Assembly: GCF_000518985.1 (NCBI RefSeq) | Contig: NZ_JAEQ01000020.1 | Location: 38,550 to 102,549, forward strand | Origin: Chelativorans sp. J32 | Lineage (GTDB): Bacteria > Pseudomonadota > Alphaproteobacteria > Rhizobiales > Rhizobiaceae | Reading direction: 5' to 3' | Length of the DNA stretch: 64,000 bases | In this document: positions 7,929 through 15,492 of the stretch, piece by piece | Layout: each line of letters starts with the position of its first letter | How positions within the stretch are numbered: the stretch's first letter is position 1 | Program-made: the position numbers and the translations under genes | Notes under the pieces: model-generated | Told to the model about the DNA's origin: nothing | Databases searched by the model: none | Seen by the model: the letters and a program-made list of their open reading frames with translations, nothing else

Positions 7929-9533
7929 ATGCCAACCATGCCGAAAGCTCGAACGATTCCTGCCTTGCTCGATGAGCTGGCGGAAACCTATCCCGAGAGA
8001 GAGGCTTTGGTCGCCAAGGACAGGCGTTTCACCTATGCCGGCCTGCGAAAAGAAGTCCGTGCGTTTGCCAAGGGGCTGTCGGCAATGGGCGTCGGAAAAG
8101 GCAGTCGCGTCGCAATTCTGATGGGCAACAAATGGGAGTGGATCGTCGCGGATCTCGCCATATGCAGCCTCGGCGGGATCATGGTTGCGGTGAACACCTG
8201 GGTCACGGCACGCGAACTCGGTTATATCCTGAAACACTCGGACGCGGACACGCTCGTCTATGTCGGCCGTTTTCTGAAATATGATTACTTGGCGATGCTG
8301 GGCGAATTGGAACCGCTTTCGCAAAGCATCCCGAAGCTCAAGAGGCTGATCCATGTCGGAGACCATGGATACGAAGGAAGCGTGCCGTTTGCTGCCGTTT
8401 ATGAGAAGGGCAGGGACGTCCCCGACCATGTCATCAACGAGGCTGCAGCCGCTGTCGATCCCCAGGACGTCACTTATCTGCTCTACACTTCCGGCTCTAC
8501 ATCTACACCGAAAGGCGTGCAGATTCAGCACTACGGCCTGATCGAAAACATGTGGAATATCGGCGAGCGTATGCACGCCACCCATGAGGACCGCTTGTGG
8601 CTTGCCGTCTCGCTCTATTGGGGCCTGGGATGCGAGAATGCGCTGTTCAACATCTTCACCCACGGCGGTTGCCTCGTATTGCAAGAACATTTCGATGCCG
8701 GGGAAGCATTGCGCATTATCGAAGAGGAGCGCTGTACGCTCTACTATGGCACGCCGAACATGGCGCAGGCGATGGCTGAGCATCCCGACCGGCCGAAGCG
8801 CGATCTGTCTTCCCTGCGTTCGGGCGGCGCAACCGGTTCCCCCGACCAGCTGCAACGCGTCGCCGACCTCGGCGCCAAGGAGATCTGCCACATTTACGGT
8901 CTCACCGAGACCTACGGAAATTGTGCGGTTTCCGATGGTCGGCTCGATCCGCCGGATAAGCGGTTCGCCACGGTCGGCCGGCCGCTTGATGGCGTTGACC
9001 TTCGCATCGTGGATCCCGAGACGCTGGCGCCTGTTCCACGCGGCGTGACGGGCGAAGTGCAGGTGAGGCGCTATGTCACCATCGGCTACTATAAGGACGA
9101 GGACAAGAACCGGGACTCGTTCACGCCCGACGGCTATTTCCGCACTGGCGATTTCGGCATCCTCGACAAGGATGGTTACCTCCATTTCCGCGGCCGTATG
9201 AAGGAGATGATCAAGACCGGCGGCATCAATGTCGCGCCGGCCGAGGTCGAGGAGATCCTAATGCAGCAGGAGGGCGTCAAGCTCGCTTTTGTCGTGGGTG
9301 TACCGGACAAGACCCGGGACGAGGTCATCGGCGCGGTGGTCGTCACTGAAAGGGAGCCGGCAGCTGGCACGGAGAAGAAGCTGGCCGAAGCTCTCAAGAA
9401 GCAACTCGCCGCATACAAGATACCGCGTCTTTACCGCTTTGTGCGCGAGATCGATTTACCGCTCACCAATACGGGTAAGGTCAAGAAGAACGAACTGGCG
9501 AGCCTGTTCTTCGACCAATCTGCCGACGCATGA
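7929..9533 (+). CDS. AMP-dependent acyl-CoA synthetase (ANL superfamily)
   Basis: Acid:CoA ligase of 534 aa. The AMP-binding signature is at 'LLYTSGSTSTPKGVQ', followed by 'HIYGLTETYGNC', the adenylate motif 'YFRTGDFGILDKDGYLHF', the hinge 'GRMKEMIKTGG' and the terminal catalytic lysine region 'TNTGKVKKNEL'. The frame is open further upstream, but the ATG at 7929 gives the usual N-terminus ('ARTIPALLDELAETYPEREALV') and follows the previous gene by 11 bases. It likely activates the carboxylic acid made by the neighbouring amidohydrolase, which could then feed the acyl-CoA dehydrogenase of the divergent operon. Aryl versus aliphatic preference cannot be told. Confidence 0.9.
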   Translation: MPTMPKARTIPALLDELAETYPEREALVAKDRRFTYAGLRKEVRAFAKGLSAMGVGKGSRVAILMGNKWEWIVADLAICSLGGIMVAVNTWVTARELGYILKHSDADTLVYVGRFLKYDYLAMLGELEPLSQSIPKLKRLIHVGDHGYEGSVPFAAVYEKGRDVPDHVINEAAAAVDPQDVTYLLYTSGSTSTPKGVQIQHYGLIENMWNIGERMHATHEDRLWLAVSLYWGLGCENALFNIFTHGGCLVLQEHFDAGEALRIIEEERCTLYYGTPNMAQAMAEHPDRPKRDLSSLRSGGATGSPDQLQRVADLGAKEICHIYGLTETYGNCAVSDGRLDPPDKRFATVGRPLDGVDLRIVDPETLAPVPRGVTGEVQVRRYVTIGYYKDEDKNRDSFTPDGYFRTGDFGILDKDGYLHFRGRMKEMIKTGGINVAPAEVEEILMQQEGVKLAFVVGVPDKTRDEVIGAVVVTEREPAAGTEKKLAEALKKQLAAYKIPRLYRFVREIDLPLTNTGKVKKNELASLFFDQSADA

Positions 9534-10978
9534 ACCCGGAGCCCGCGCACGGACCAGGCGCGGGAACCGCAATCGCTGCAACCGCCTCCAGTCGCCCGCG
9601 CCCTCTGCAGAGGTTGGCGGGCCTCCTGCTTGTTGCCACCATGTTCGTCGTCATTGTCGGCGAATTCGGTGCGCGGACCTGGATGGAACCGGTCGCGGCC
9701 GCGCTGGTCGTCGCCTTCATGCTGACGCAGCTCGGCCGGCTGAGTTTCTCCGTTCTCATCCTCTCCGCGATCGGCGTGATCTTCGTGGCGTTCGGGACTT
9801 TGACGCGATCGGATATGCTGGAGCTGATGGCGGCGGCGATTATCCGCTCGGGCTCGGTGGTGGCGATCTTCGTCTCGCTTCTGACCCTTCGCTCGGCAGT
9901 GAACGATATTCCGGGCATCGTTCGATCAGGTCTTTATCTGGTCAGCCAGCCGCCCGGGCGCCGCTATGCTGCCCTGACGCTCGGCTCCCAGCTCTTTTCC
10001 CACATTCTGCAATATGGTGCGGTCACACTTCTGGGAGGCCTGGTTACGAGCATCACCGCGCGAGAACCGGACGGATGGTTGCGTCAATCACGGGAGCGAC
10101 GAATGCTGCTGGCGATCCAGCGCGGCTTTGTCGCGACGCTATGCTGGTCGCCCGTCGCCTTCCCGATGATCATATCGACGACGGTCATTCGCGGTTCGAG
10201 CTGGCTGGGATCGGTTCCGGGGGCACTGGGGACCAGTGTCATCCTAACGTTCGTCGGCTGGTTTCTGGATTCCTTGTTCAAGCCGCAGGTCAAGCCCGCG
10301 CCGCCACCTATGCCGGCGATCGGAAGGGTCGCTGACCTTTTTCCGCTGGCCCTCCTCTTTGTTGCCCTGTGTGGAGGCGCCTCGGTATTCGTCCTCACAT
10401 TCGGAATGCCGATCTTGGCCGCAATCGTGGTCCTCGTGCCCATCACGTCGCTCAGCATCGTCGTCGCCAGAGCGGACAACGGCATCGCGGGGCGACTTGG
10501 AGCGGTGAGCGAATGGTTGCGCCGCTTTACCACTCAGGAGGCGCCATCCTTCTCCTCCGAATCGATGCTGGTGATGGTCGCCACGTTTACGGGCCTGCTT
10601 TCGGTCGATCTTTTCGGCCCGGTTGTTGCGGAGGCACATCTGCCGGCTTTGCCCGGTTGGCTCATACTGGTGCTCATCGTGTGGTGGATGCCGCTTATCG
10701 GTCTCTTCGGCCTGCACCCGATCCTGGCAGCATCGCTCGTCAGCGGTCTGCTGCCGCAACCCGCATTGTATGATTTGACGCCGGATCAGATCGTCATCGC
10801 GATAACGGCGGGATGGGCGCTCTCGGGAGCGACGTCGCCGTTCACAGCAGTAACCCTTTTGGTCGCTCGCCTCGGACGCGTCCGGGCCACCACGGTGGGC
10901 TTGCAGTGGAACCGATGGTTTCTCCTCGTAAATGCGGTCGCGTTGTCGCTCTGGGCTGCCTTCAATCCCTTAGCCTGA
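9530..10978 (+). CDS. Multi-pass membrane protein, unknown (possible organic-acid carrier)
   Basis: 482-residue integral membrane protein with about twelve or thirteen hydrophobic segments after a short Pro/Ala-rich N-terminus. I do not recognise a named family with confidence. The layout, two groups of helices separated by a polar stretch near the middle ('FKPQVKPAPPPMPAIG'), and Gly/Ser/Thr-rich half-helices such as 'GWALSGATSPFTAVTLL' near the end, resemble ion-transporter-superfamily carriers. The ATG overlaps the ligase stop (ATGA), so it is translationally coupled to the acyl-CoA ligase. The context favours uptake of the acid that the ligase activates. This is inference; there is no substrate motif to cite. 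Confidence 0.7.
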   Translation: MNPEPAHGPGAGTAIAATASSRPRPLQRLAGLLLVATMFVVIVGEFGARTWMEPVAAALVVAFMLTQLGRLSFSVLILSAIGVIFVAFGTLTRSDMLELMAAAIIRSGSVVAIFVSLLTLRSAVNDIPGIVRSGLYLVSQPPGRRYAALTLGSQLFSHILQYGAVTLLGGLVTSITAREPDGWLRQSRERRMLLAIQRGFVATLCWSPVAFPMIISTTVIRGSSWLGSVPGALGTSVILTFVGWFLDSLFKPQVKPAPPPMPAIGRVADLFPLALLFVALCGGASVFVLTFGMPILAAIVVLVPITSLSIVVARADNGIAGRLGAVSEWLRRFTTQEAPSFSSESMLVMVATFTGLLSVDLFGPVVAEAHLPALPGWLILVLIVWWMPLIGLFGLHPILAASLVSGLLPQPALYDLTPDQIVIAITAGWALSGATSPFTAVTLLVARLGRVRATTVGLQWNRWFLLVNAVALSLWAAFNPLA

Positions 10979-11040
10979 ACGGGCGGCCACTCCGATACCG
11001 AGTCCGCCCGGAACGATCAGAATTTCCGACAACATTGTTG

Positions 11041-11153
11041 CTTGAGGCGCGAAAAGCGCAGATGGCCGCGCCGCAGGGCTGCCGTATTTTTTATCCAGTG
11101 TTCTCCACTGCTTGAAGGACGCGCCTCAAGAACGGGCGCGTTGCGGGCTTTTT
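11041..11153 (+). other. Self-complementary non-coding element with alternative pairings
   Basis: Part of a 435-base gap without a convincing gene. CTTGAGGCGCG at 11041-11051 is perfectly complementary to CGCGCCTCAAG at 11120-11130. The enclosed loop holds a further hairpin (CAGTG 11096-11100 with CACTG 11106-11110). The 3' arm of the long stem overlaps ACGCGCC (11119-11125), which can instead pair with GGCGCGT at 11135-11141, followed eight bases later by five T. The two pairings exclude each other. This could be an RNA switch, a small RNA or an intergenic repeat element; I match it to no known RNA family, and the strand is uncertain. Confidence 0.35.
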
Positions 11154-11278
11154 GTATCGAGAGGCATTCTTCGACGGTTTCACAGAGGCGGGTAGGGGCG
11201 CGATAGAAACATGGTCCAGAAAGTGGGCTCAATGAAAGCCCATGGGAAATGGAATAAGACGGCAGAAACTTCACGGTT

Positions 11279-11338
11279 CCTCGGTCAGGAAGCTGTGCTA
11301 GCCCGACCGGTCGGGAAGTTCCGCCAGAGGTTTTTTTT
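11279..11338 (+). terminator. Probable Rho-independent terminator in the 11-kb gap
   Basis: The 14-bp perfect palindrome CCCGACCGGTCGGG (11302-11315) sits inside an outer stem formed by CCTCGG (11279-11284) and CCAGAGG (11324-11330, one bulged A). Eight T follow at 11331-11338. It lies 300 bases after the membrane-protein gene and 75 bases before the next start, so it ends either a long 3' tail or a small transcript made within the gap. The rest of 10979-11413 contains only the element at 11041-11153, a weak hairpin at 10980-11010 and an odd palindrome CAACATTGTTG at 11030-11040. Confidence 0.5.
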
Positions 11339-11413
11339 AAGGTCTTAGGTTTTTACTGGCCGCAAAATCGCCGGACAGGTTAGCTCCATCTCCGACACAA
11401 GCACAAGCATGAG

Positions 11414-12355
11414 ATGTCACGCATGCACCTGAAGAAATATGTTTGGTCAATCATCGGCCTTGGTGCGGTGGTCTTCTCAGCTTGGCTCCTCTACCATGAA
11501 TTGCGTGGGCTTTCGCTTGACGAGCTCTGGGGCAGCCTCACCGCAATTCCGGCAGTCAACTGGCTCCTCTGTGTGATCGCCACGCTTGTGGCTTATGGTG
11601 CCTTGGCCGCATACGACCACCTCGCACTTACGCATCTGAGGAAACGGGTCGGCTGGATCTATATCACCATCACCTCGTTCACCACTTATGCGTTGTCGCA
11701 CAATATCGGCGCGTCGGTCTTTTCCGGGTCGATCGTGCGCTATCGTGCTTATACGGCGAAGGGATTGACCGGGCCGGAGGTGGGCGTCCTGGTGGCCTTC
11801 TGTTCCTTCACCTTCGCCCTCGGCATTGTTCTTCTTACGGGCCTCGTCCTGCTGATCGAGCCGCAGATCGCGGACCGCTTTGTCGATATGCTTCCCGTGG
11901 AGGCATCGGCGCTGACAGGCGCGCTCCTCCTTGGTCTTGTTCTGCTTTATGTTGCCGGCAGCGCGTTGAGACTGCGACCGCTGCATATCGGCAAGCTTGA
12001 AATTTCCTATCCGCGCCTTTCGATTGTTGCGCGCCAATTGCTGATCGGGCCCTTGGAGATCATCGGCGCGGCAGCGATAATCTATTTTGCGCTGCCGGCT
12101 TCGGGGAATCCCGGCTTTGTGACGATCCTGGGGATTTTTCTGATTTCCTTTTCCCTGGCCCTTCTTTCCCATGCCCCGGGCGGTCTTGGGGTTCTCGAGC
12201 TTGCTTTCATCTCCGGGCTGCCGGAACTCGACCCGGCGGATGTTCTGGCCGCCCTTCTGGTGTTCCGGCTTCTCTATCTGATCATTCCGTTCATCGCTGC
12301 CCTGATCATCGTTCTCGGGTTCGAGCGTCGGCAGCTCGTCAATGAACGGACCTGA
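11414..12355 (+). CDS. YbhN/UPF0104-type membrane protein (LPG-synthase TM domain)
   Basis: 313-residue integral membrane protein with about eight transmembrane segments. The pattern fits the lysylphosphatidylglycerol-synthase transmembrane (flippase-like) family: 'ALSHNIGASVFSGSIVRYRAY' in the middle and 'LLSHAPGGLGVLELAF' near the C-terminus are characteristic. It lacks the soluble aminoacyl-transferase domain of MprF, so it is the stand-alone form, for which lipid handling is suspected but not established. Two starts are possible (ATG 11414 and 11423), and no strong Shine-Dalgarno decides between them. The stop abuts that of phaG on the other strand with no bases between, so the two transcripts must overlap at their 3' ends. 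Confidence 0.8.
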   Translation: MSRMHLKKYVWSIIGLGAVVFSAWLLYHELRGLSLDELWGSLTAIPAVNWLLCVIATLVAYGALAAYDHLALTHLRKRVGWIYITITSFTTYALSHNIGASVFSGSIVRYRAYTAKGLTGPEVGVLVAFCSFTFALGIVLLTGLVLLIEPQIADRFVDMLPVEASALTGALLLGLVLLYVAGSALRLRPLHIGKLEISYPRLSIVARQLLIGPLEIIGAAAIIYFALPASGNPGFVTILGIFLISFSLALLSHAPGGLGVLELAFISGLPELDPADVLAALLVFRLLYLIIPFIAALIIVLGFERRQLVNERT

Positions 12356-12751
12356 TCACTGGCGATGTGGCCTGCTGGATGTAATCGGAAACACGGCGTC
12401 GGCCTGCTCATCCGCAGGTAAGACCGGATCCTTCCCCTCGGCGCGGTCCCGGTAGAGCGCTGCGCGTCCGAGAAGCATCAGGGTGACCGGCGTCGTTGCC
12501 GTAATGAAAATGCCGATCAGCACCTCGTGCAGCACTGGCCTCGTCTCCACGTAAGAGAAGAACAGGATCGAAGCAATCACGATCGACGCGGTCCCATAGC
12601 TCGTTCCCAAGGTCGGCGCGTGGATGCGCTGATAGAAGCTCTGCAAACGCACGAGGCCTATCGTTCCCAGCAGCGTTAGGAATGCGCCGAGCAGGGCCAG
12701 GATCGAGACGCCGAGCGCCAGCCAGAGGGGGATATCCTGTTCAGGGCTCAT
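12356..12751 (-). CDS. phaG: PhaG/MnhG/MrpG subunit of the cation:proton antiporter
   Basis: Last gene of the seven-subunit-type Mrp/Pha antiporter operon (131 aa). It begins MSPEQDIPLWLALGV and has three hydrophobic segments, with the family core 'GTIGLVRLQSFYQRIHAPTLGTS' spanning the first loop. A longer open frame exists upstream, but the ATG at 12751 overlaps the phaF stop by four bases, as expected in this operon, and gives the normal MnhG length. The C-terminal ~30 residues are polar and variable. The complex exchanges monovalent cations (K+ in the rhizobial Pha1 type) for protons across the inner membrane. Confidence 0.9.
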   Translation of the reverse strand: MSPEQDIPLWLALGVSILALLGAFLTLLGTIGLVRLQSFYQRIHAPTLGTSYGTASIVIASILFFSYVETRPVLHEVLIGIFITATTPVTLMLLGRAALYRDRAEGKDPVLPADEQADAVFPITSSRPHRQ

Positions 12752-13029
12752 TCGATCACCTCTCCTCTCATCAGAAACTTTGCAAGCGCGACGGTTGAGA
12801 CAAAACCGAGAATCGCGATCACCAGCGCCGCCTCGAAATAGATGCTGCTGCCGCTGCGCAGGCCGAAGAGGAGGAGTTCCAGCATCGCGACTACATAGAG
12901 CGCGTCGAGTCCCAGAACCTTGTCCTGCGCCCGCGGCCCGTTCACCATGCGGAAAGTTGCAAGCAGCATCGCGATTCCGAGCATGATCTGTGCGATTGTC
13001 AGTGACCATTCCAGGATCGCAGTGTTCAT
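12748..13029 (-). CDS. phaF: PhaF/MnhF/MrpF subunit of the cation:proton antiporter
   Basis: Small (93 aa) three-helix subunit. 'RMVNGPRAQDKVLGLDALYV' is the MnhF signature segment between helices one and two. The start is placed at the ATG at 13029 (MNTAILEW) because it overlaps the phaE stop by four bases. The longer frame upstream reads into phaE. Position and overlaps show it belongs to the pha operon. Confidence 0.9.
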   Translation of the reverse strand: MNTAILEWSLTIAQIMLGIAMLLATFRMVNGPRAQDKVLGLDALYVVAMLELLLFGLRSGSSIYFEAALVIAILGFVSTVALAKFLMRGEVIE

Positions 13030-13511
13030 TCGAATATCTCCAGGAGAAGGTTTTCGTAGCGATTCTTGATCAGCTCCACCCAATCATCCTCGTCCACCAG
13101 GTCGAAGACATGCAGGAGCAGGATGCCTCCCCTGTCGCTGTAGTCGATCCAGGCAGTGCCCGGGGTGCTGGTGACGATGGTTGCCAGCACCGCCAGACCG
13201 ACAGGATCCCTTAATTGCAGTGGGATCGAGACGAAACCGGATCTGAGCTTCTCTCTTTCGCCCGAAAGGATCACGCGCGCTACCGCGATATTGGAGCGCG
13301 CAATGTCCAGCAAAACGATGCCCACCAGCCGCGGGATAAAATCCCACCGCCGCAGCCGTGGCTTCGCGGGACGCAAGGCTGCGAGGCCCTGTGCCGCGAG
13401 AAGAGCCACGGCGGTGCCGAGTAAAAGCTGGCCAAGCGAAAACCCAGCGAGAAAAAGCCAGGCTAGCGCAATCGCAACGATCAGCAAGGGATAGGGAAAG
13501 AGCCGCCTCAT
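13026..13511 (-). CDS. phaE: PhaE/MnhE/MrpE subunit of the cation:proton antiporter
   Basis: 161-residue subunit with two N-terminal membrane helices ('LLIVAIALAWLFLAGFSLG') and a soluble C-terminal part. The segment 'PLQLRDPVGLAVLATIVTSTPGTAW' followed by 'GGILLLHVFD' is the typical MnhE core. Both ends overlap neighbours by four bases (phaD stop upstream, phaF start downstream), so translation is coupled along the operon. Confidence 0.92.
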   Translation of the reverse strand: MRRLFPYPLLIVAIALAWLFLAGFSLGQLLLGTAVALLAAQGLAALRPAKPRLRRWDFIPRLVGIVLLDIARSNIAVARVILSGEREKLRSGFVSIPLQLRDPVGLAVLATIVTSTPGTAWIDYSDRGGILLLHVFDLVDEDDWVELIKNRYENLLLEIFE

Positions 13512-15151
13512 GGTGCGATCTCTCCTTTGTTCGGAACCGCCTGGAGAGCTTGCATGACCGCTTCGATATAGGCTTGCGGCGCATGAAGATCCGAAGCCGT
13601 CGCCTCCAGAAGCCTGTAGGTCGGGCCTGCCGCGACAGTCATCACCACGACCGCCGTCAGAAGAAGGGCGATCGGCGCAACCTCCACGAGAAGCACGCGT
13701 GGGACCTCCCCATCAATTCGTGCCCAGAACGAACGGATCCCAGCACGGGTCATGGCGATGAGGGTGGCAAAACCCGAGAGGATCAGGAAGGAGGCGAGCC
13801 ACCACGAGGAGTGCCTGATCGCGCCGTCGCCGAGGCCGGCCGGATTGAACATGGAGGTGAGCATGGCGAATTTGGCAAGGAAGCCAGGCAGCGGAGGCAG
13901 TCCGGCAAGCAGGATGCCGCAAATGGCGAAGCTTACGCCCAGAACGGCGAGCGTCTCCGGAATGGCCACGCCGATTTCTTCCGTTGCAGGGTCTTCCTCT
14001 TCCTCCCCCTCGCCATAGGCTTCCATTGTCACTGCAAGAACATTGGCGGCGGGGTCCTGGCCGCGTTCGATCAGCTCGATGAGCATGAAGAGAGCGGCAA
14101 GCGCCAAGGTGGAACTGAGAAGATAGAACAACGCTCCGGCGGTGACACCCGCCTGCGAAAACCCGATGGCAGCAAGAACCGTGCCTGACGATACAAGGAC
14201 CGAGTAGCCGGCCAGGCGTCCCATCGCCTGCGAGGCCAACACGCCCACCATACCGAACAGGATCGTCGCCATGCCGGCCAGGAACAGCGCTTCGGAGCCG
14301 AAACCGCTGGACGATCCTGCCTCGGACCCGAAAAAGAGCAGCGACAGACGCATGAGGATGTAGATGCCGACCTTTGTCATGATCGAGAACACGGCCGCCA
14401 CAGGCGCGGCGGCAGCCGAGTAGGCGGTCGGAAGCCAGAAATTCAGCGGCCATATACCGGCCTTGACGAGAAAGGCGATGCCCAAAATACCGGCGCCTGC
14501 TTCTGCGATCGCACGGCCGTCACCATCGAGCTCCCCAAACACCACCGCCAGATGCGCCATGTTGAGCGTACCTGCAGCGCTGTAGATCATCGCCACACCG
14601 ATGAGAAAAAGCAGCGAGGCGGCAAGATTGATGACGATGTAATGCATACCGGCTTTCACGCGGGCTGGGCCGGAGCCGTGCAGCACCAATCCGTAGGAAG
14701 CGGCAAGCAGGACCTCGAAGAACACGAAGAGGTTGAACAGGTCGCCCGTCAGGAATGCCCCGTTGAGCCCCATCAGCAAGAACAGGAACAGGCTGTGATA
14801 GTGGGCGCCGGCCCTCTGCCAACGGGCGATGGAGAAGATAAGAGCGGCGAGCCCAAGCACCGCCGTGAGAACCAGCATGATTGCCGAGAGGCGGTCGAGA
14901 ACGAGATTGATGGCGATCGGGGCCGGCCAGTTTCCCAGCAGGTAGACGAAGATCCGACCATCTTCCGCACCGGCGGCGGGATAGGTTCTCTTGAGCAGCA
15001 CGAAAGCCACGACGATCAGCGCGAGGGCAGTGAGGATGGAAACTGCATCCTTCAGCCGGCGCTCGCGATCCTCGAAAAAAAGAAGCAGCCCGCCCGCCAA
15101 TAACGGGATGAGGATTGGCGCAATGATGAGGTGTGAAGGGTTTGGCATCAC
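13508..15151 (-). CDS. phaD: PhaD/MnhD/MrpD subunit of the cation:proton antiporter
   Basis: 547-residue polytopic protein homologous to complex I NuoM/NuoN-type proton-channel subunits. The conserved block 'AGMHYIVINLAASLLFLIGV' and the lysine-bearing helix 'GIAFLVKAGIWPLNFWLPTAYSAA' (the second with the KxGxxPxxxWLP motif) place it in the proton_antipo_M family. The start ATG (15151, or 15148 one codon on) overlaps the phaC stop. An acidic insert ('EAYGEGEEEEDPATEE') lies in a loop around residue 370 and looks lineage-specific. It forms the membrane core together with PhaA. Confidence 0.94.
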   Translation of the reverse strand: MMPNPSHLIIAPILIPLLAGGLLLFFEDRERRLKDAVSILTALALIVVAFVLLKRTYPAAGAEDGRIFVYLLGNWPAPIAINLVLDRLSAIMLVLTAVLGLAALIFSIARWQRAGAHYHSLFLFLLMGLNGAFLTGDLFNLFVFFEVLLAASYGLVLHGSGPARVKAGMHYIVINLAASLLFLIGVAMIYSAAGTLNMAHLAVVFGELDGDGRAIAEAGAGILGIAFLVKAGIWPLNFWLPTAYSAAAAPVAAVFSIMTKVGIYILMRLSLLFFGSEAGSSSGFGSEALFLAGMATILFGMVGVLASQAMGRLAGYSVLVSSGTVLAAIGFSQAGVTAGALFYLLSSTLALAALFMLIELIERGQDPAANVLAVTMEAYGEGEEEEDPATEEIGVAIPETLAVLGVSFAICGILLAGLPPLPGFLAKFAMLTSMFNPAGLGDGAIRHSSWWLASFLILSGFATLIAMTRAGIRSFWARIDGEVPRVLLVEVAPIALLLTAVVVMTVAAGPTYRLLEATASDLHAPQAYIEAVMQALQAVPNKGEIAP

Positions 15152-15492
15152 TTCTCCGACTCCCTCCCGTCCACGTGGTCGGTCCCGGTCAACCCGCGCG
15201 AGGCGAGGAGGACGACGAGGAAGAGGGCCGTTGTGGCAAAGCTGATGACGATGGCTGTGAGCACGAGAGCCTGCGGCACCGGATCAGCAAATGCGGCCGG
15301 GTCGATCTCCGTGCCCTTTTCCACGATCGGGGCGGCGTTCACCCGCAGCCGGCCGGTGCTGAATATGAACAGGTTGACGGCATAGGAGAGTAGCGAAAGC
15401 CCGATGATGACTTGATATGTACGCGGCCGGAGCAGGAGCCACACACCCGACCCTACCAGCGCACCGATGCTGAGCGACAAGAGGAGTTCCAT
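15148..15492 (-). CDS. phaC: PhaC/MnhC/MrpC subunit of the cation:proton antiporter
   Basis: 114-residue three-helix subunit, a NuoK homologue. 'LLLRPRTYQVIIGLSLLSYAVNLFIFS' contains the conserved Arg-x-x-x-x-x-Gly-x-x-Leu-x-x-x-Ala-x-Asn pattern of MnhC. The ATG at 15492 coincides with the end of the phaAB gene, and the stop overlaps the phaD start. Nothing unusual is seen. Confidence 0.93.
   Translation of the reverse strand: MELLLSLSIGALVGSGVWLLLRPRTYQVIIGLSLLSYAVNLFIFSTGRLRVNAAPIVEKGTEIDPAAFADPVPQALVLTAIVISFATTALFLVVLLASRGLTGTDHVDGRESEK

Noticed and set aside
7902..9185. 427-codon open frame on the minus strand
   Set aside because: Antisense to the acyl-CoA ligase; no domain or ribosome site.
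11017..11274. 85-codon open frame in the 11-kb gap, minus strand
   Set aside because: It overlaps the self-complementary element, is basic and low-complexity, and has no convincing start signal.
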